This document shows, in pieces, positions 6,517 to 7,398 of a stretch of DNA of 7,398 bases. The notes under the pieces are model-generated. The model saw nothing but the letters and a program-made list of their open reading frames with translations. It had not been told where the DNA came from and did no database searches. The number at the start of each line of letters is the position of its first letter. Position 1 is the first letter of the stretch. The translations under genes and the position numbers were made by a program. Origin of the DNA: Candidatus Bathyarchaeota archaeon (lineage in GTDB: Archaea > Thermoproteota > Bathyarchaeia > TCS64); assembly GCA_030613835.1 (NCBI GenBank), contig JAUWLH010000072.1, forward strand, positions 1 through 7,398, in the 5' to 3' direction.

Positions 6517-6524
6517 TGATATCA
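6517..6524. repeat. Palindrome TGATATCA
   Basis: Perfect 8-base palindrome containing the TGATAT half-site of the 6442-6463 inverted repeat, within GTTGATATCACAC. It may be a second, compact site for the same protein; chance is not excluded at this length. Confidence 0.3.
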
Positions 6525-6592
6525 CACTACACTTTCCCCATTACGCGCGTGCTTTTTTGGTGTTTTCACTCTCTCGAATTCTGGGGCAATTG

Positions 6593-6598
6593 TTTAAT
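6593..6598 (+). promoter_or_regulatory. TATA box of the small Cas2-like gene
   Basis: TTTAAT lies 25-30 bases before ATG 6623, the archaeal TATA-to-start distance for a leaderless transcript. There is no Shine-Dalgarno before ATG 6623, consistent with leaderless translation. The interval between box and start is occupied by repeat copy A. Confidence 0.5.
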
Positions 6599-6614
6599 GT
6601 TTGTTTATACGTAC
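6598..6614 (+). repeat. ACGTAC-core repeat, copy A (promoter copy)
   Basis: Reads TGTTTGTTTATACGTAC. It shares TGTTTNTACGTAC with copies D and E. It overlaps the last base of the TATA box and ends 8 bases before ATG 6623, so a protein bound here would block transcription. ACGTACGT (6609-6616) within and beyond it is a perfect palindrome. Confidence 0.6.
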
Positions 6615-6622
6615 GTTTACTT

Positions 6623-6916
6623 ATGCCTCGGAAAAGCCTCGTCGAACAACTTGTCCGTACTCAACCTGAAGAGATCAAGACAGAAAGCCATGGATCGGAG
6701 AGTATCTTGGTCTTGTATCGGTTCAATGAGAATCCGAGTCACAGGTTTTACAAGACCCTGGACCGGTTGAAACTATACCTCGTTTTCAACCGCCTCCAGA
6801 ACGGTGTGCTTGAGGCCGAGAGTCTGGTAGTTGCCTATACGCTTACCCGGTTGATAATGCGTTACGGTGGAGAATCAAAAGTTTACAAAGCCCAGATACT
6901 CAAGTTTCTTGATTGA
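6623..6916 (+). CDS. Small Cas2/VapD-like ferredoxin-fold protein of unknown function
   Basis: 97 residues from ATG 6623; an in-frame TTG at 6557 would add 22 residues across the promoter and is unlikely. I do not recognise a named family. Predicted order: a charged N-terminal tail (1-25), strand SILVLYRF (27-34), helix HRFYKTLDRLK (40-50), strands around VFNRLQNGVLEAES (54-67), helix VVAYTLTRLIMRYGG (69-83), strand SKVYKAQIL (85-93). This beta-alpha-beta-beta-alpha-beta order, and RLQNGVLEAE lying where Cas2 has R.Q.SVFEGE, resembles Cas2/VapD proteins. However, Arg 33 replaces the catalytic Asp that ends Cas2 strand 1, so nuclease activity is not expected; DNA binding or a structural role is possible. 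No cas1 or CRISPR array is visible. Its promoter holds repeat copy A, and four more copies lie downstream, so it may bind these sites itself. Fold assignment is inference by eye. Confidence 0.65.
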   Translation: MPRKSLVEQLVRTQPEEIKTESHGSESILVLYRFNENPSHRFYKTLDRLKLYLVFNRLQNGVLEAESLVVAYTLTRLIMRYGGESKVYKAQILKFLD

Positions 6917-6985
6917 TATATTATTGTTGCTTTGTCACATGTTTCAAGTGGTGTCTGGGTTTGCTTAACCCTATGTTATTGTGTG

Positions 6986-6999
6986 TGTTTACGTACCAT
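6986..6999 (+). repeat. ACGTAC-core repeat, copy B
   Basis: TGTTTACGTACCAT, preceded by GTGTG. Compared with copies A, D and E it lacks two bases between TGTTT and ACGTAC; it matches copy C at 13 of 14 positions. Confidence 0.6.
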
Positions 7000-7016
7000 A
7001 CCTGTTTGGTTACTGG

Positions 7017-7034
7017 GTGCCTGGGTGAAGGCAC
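7017..7034. repeat. Hairpin GTGCCT / AGGCAC
   Basis: Perfect 6-base arms (7017-7022, 7029-7034) with a 6-base loop GGGTGA. It lies between repeat copies B and C. A direct repeat CTGGGTG (7013-7019, 7021-7027) overlaps it. Function unknown; terminator, RNA element or protein site are all possible. Confidence 0.35.
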
Positions 7035-7041
7035 ACCACAT

Positions 7042-7053
7042 TACATTAATGTA
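7042..7053. repeat. 12-base perfect palindrome TACATTAATGTA
   Basis: Exactly self-complementary over 12 bases, ending 2 bases before repeat copy C. Likely a dimer binding site if functional. Confidence 0.5.
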
Positions 7054-7055
7054 CC

Positions 7056-7069
7056 TGTCTACGTACCAT
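7056..7069 (+). repeat. ACGTAC-core repeat, copy C
   Basis: TGTCTACGTACCAT, differing from copy B by one base and starting exactly 70 bases after it (about seven DNA turns), in the same direction. Confidence 0.6.
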
Positions 7070-7099
7070 TCAATTTCTTGATGAACGCATCGAATAACT

Positions 7100-7116
7100 G
7101 TACGTAAAAACATACA
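7100..7116 (-). repeat. ACGTAC-core repeat, copy D (reversed)
   Basis: On the minus strand TGTATGTTTTTACGTAC, sharing TGTTTNTACGTAC with copies A and E. It faces copies B and C. Confidence 0.6.
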
Positions 7117-7220
7117 CATATCGTCTCTCTTGGATACCCCAAGTGCCCCTCGGCATTAGATATGATAAACGTGTACCCGATGGACACTGACTCAGGGTGA
7201 GGCACCTTCTGAACTGAATT

Positions 7221-7237
7221 GTACGTACAAACACACC
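7221..7237 (-). repeat. ACGTAC-core repeat, copy E (reversed)
   Basis: On the minus strand GGTGTGTTTGTACGTAC, sharing the 13-base pattern TGTTTNTACGTAC with A and D; its GTGTG lead-in is also seen before copy B. It lies 63 bases before ATG 7300, so it could also control the gene starting there. Confidence 0.6.
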
Positions 7238-7299
7238 TTTACCGTGGGTGCTCGCGTTAAGCTCAAGAATTGGACGTCTCACCTCTCTCGGTTAGTGGT

Positions 7300-7398
7300 A
7301 TGGTGCGGGTGCTTGTTAGGGGTGGTAAGGTGCTTGATGACCTAGCTGGTATGGAGTACGTGATAGCTGAGCTAGCCGAATTGGTAGGTCCCACCTCA
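7300..7398 (+). CDS. N-terminus of an unidentified protein, runs off the window
   Basis: Open from ATG 7300 for 33 codons to the window edge: a short strand VRVLVRGGKVL followed by a helix-like segment GMEYVIAELAELV. GTG 7303 or TTG 7270 are other starts. The composition returns to ordinary coding character (GTG, GGT and GAG codons), unlike the flanking AT-rich DNA. There is no clear ribosome-binding site. The family cannot be named from this fragment. Confidence 0.5.
   Translation, partial: MVRVLVRGGKVLDDLAGMEYVIAELAELVGPTS

Larger units (their letters stand above)
6299..6592. other. AT-rich non-coding stretch
   Basis: About 290 bases with no credible reading frame on either strand and no tRNA-like fold seen. 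It holds a tandem 7-base duplication CCATTCT (6344-6357), a palindrome TGTATACA (6366-6373), and the two TGATAT-type dyads listed separately. Base composition changes sharply from the GC-rich oxidoreductase gene to its left. Confidence 0.55.
6917..7299. other. Non-coding repeat-rich stretch
   Basis: About 380 bases without a convincing gene. It contains four ACGTAC-core repeats (B-E), a 6-base-pair hairpin, a 12-base palindrome, and a CTTGG/CCAAG small hairpin at 7129-7143. GGGTGAAGGCACACC (7023-7037) is echoed by GGGTGAGGCACC (7195-7206). The T-rich TATTATTGTTGCTTTG just after 6916 could end the small gene's transcript. Reading frames here encode low-complexity or biased peptides and run through the repeats. 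Confidence 0.55.

Noticed and set aside
6270..6592. tRNA, C/D box RNA or riboswitch in the AT-rich gap
   Set aside because: No cloverleaf, T-loop GTTCRA sequence, box C/D pair or known aptamer pattern was found by eye.
6913..7107. 64-residue plus-strand reading frame
   Set aside because: The peptide is rich in Cys, Tyr and Phe without a domain pattern, overlaps the end of the 6623 gene, and runs through repeats B and C and the palindrome.
6598..7237. CRISPR array made of the ACGTAC repeats
   Set aside because: The repeats are short, differ in direction and are spaced irregularly (from about 40 to several hundred bases), and one lies in a promoter. No direct repeats of 24-37 bases with even spacers are present.
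6598..7237. Archaeal origin recognition boxes (ORB) for Orc1/Cdc6
   Set aside because: The motif lacks the G-rich and GAAAC/TTCCA elements of ORB sites, and no orc1/cdc6 gene is in the window. An iteron of another initiator is not excluded.
7070..7282. 70-residue minus-strand reading frame
   Set aside because: It starts with GTG, has no family-like pattern, and repeats D and E lie inside it; more likely non-coding.

Overview
The window looks like chromosomal DNA of an archaeon. Three things point that way. Arg codons are mostly AGG/AGA. AT-rich boxes sit about 26 bases before several start codons or inferred transcription starts (TATA box plus leaderless or short-leader transcription). Where ribosome-binding sequences exist, they match the archaeal/bacterial anti-Shine-Dalgarno end (GGAGGT, TGATC). 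The lineage cannot be fixed from sequence alone; a TACK or Bathyarchaeia-type organism, probably anaerobic (cytosolic reductive-dehalogenase-like Fe-S protein), is only a guess.

Layout. 2-1662 (+): the C-terminal part of an amidohydrolase (deaminase/chlorohydrolase type), running directly into a cobamide/4Fe-4S reductive-dehalogenase-like protein; the two are almost certainly cotranscribed. 1691-3256 (-): a 12-helix MFS transporter preceded by a 65-residue winged-helix protein with its own TATA box; the gap between them carries several DNA palindromes, so local regulation of the transporter is plausible. 3370-4518 (-): a DUF2961/GH172-family protein, probably a glycoside hydrolase, with both expected catalytic glutamates. 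4597-5061 (+): a YbaK/EbsC-type aminoacyl-tRNA deacylase, divergent from GH172. 5088-6269 (-): a saccharopine-dehydrogenase-like oxidoreductase, convergent with YbaK across a hairpin.

6270-7398 differs: it is visibly richer in A+T, sparsely coding and full of palindromes. It holds one convincing small gene, 6623-6916 (97 aa), whose predicted beta-alpha-beta-beta-alpha-beta order and motif positions resemble Cas2/VapD-type ferredoxin folds, but with Arg where Cas2 has its catalytic Asp. Around that gene lie five copies of a motif with core ACGTAC (three share TGTTTNTACGTAC). One copy lies between the TATA box and start codon of the small gene, and four lie in the 380-base non-coding stretch downstream, as two forward and two reversed copies. 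A further reading frame opens at 7300 and leaves the window. This repeat cluster plus Cas2-like protein is the part of the window least explained by known families and the best candidate for an undescribed system, for example a self-regulated mobile or defence-related locus.

The metabolic genes at the left do not form one recognisable pathway; apart from the first two genes and perhaps the HTH/MFS pair, they look like independent transcription units.
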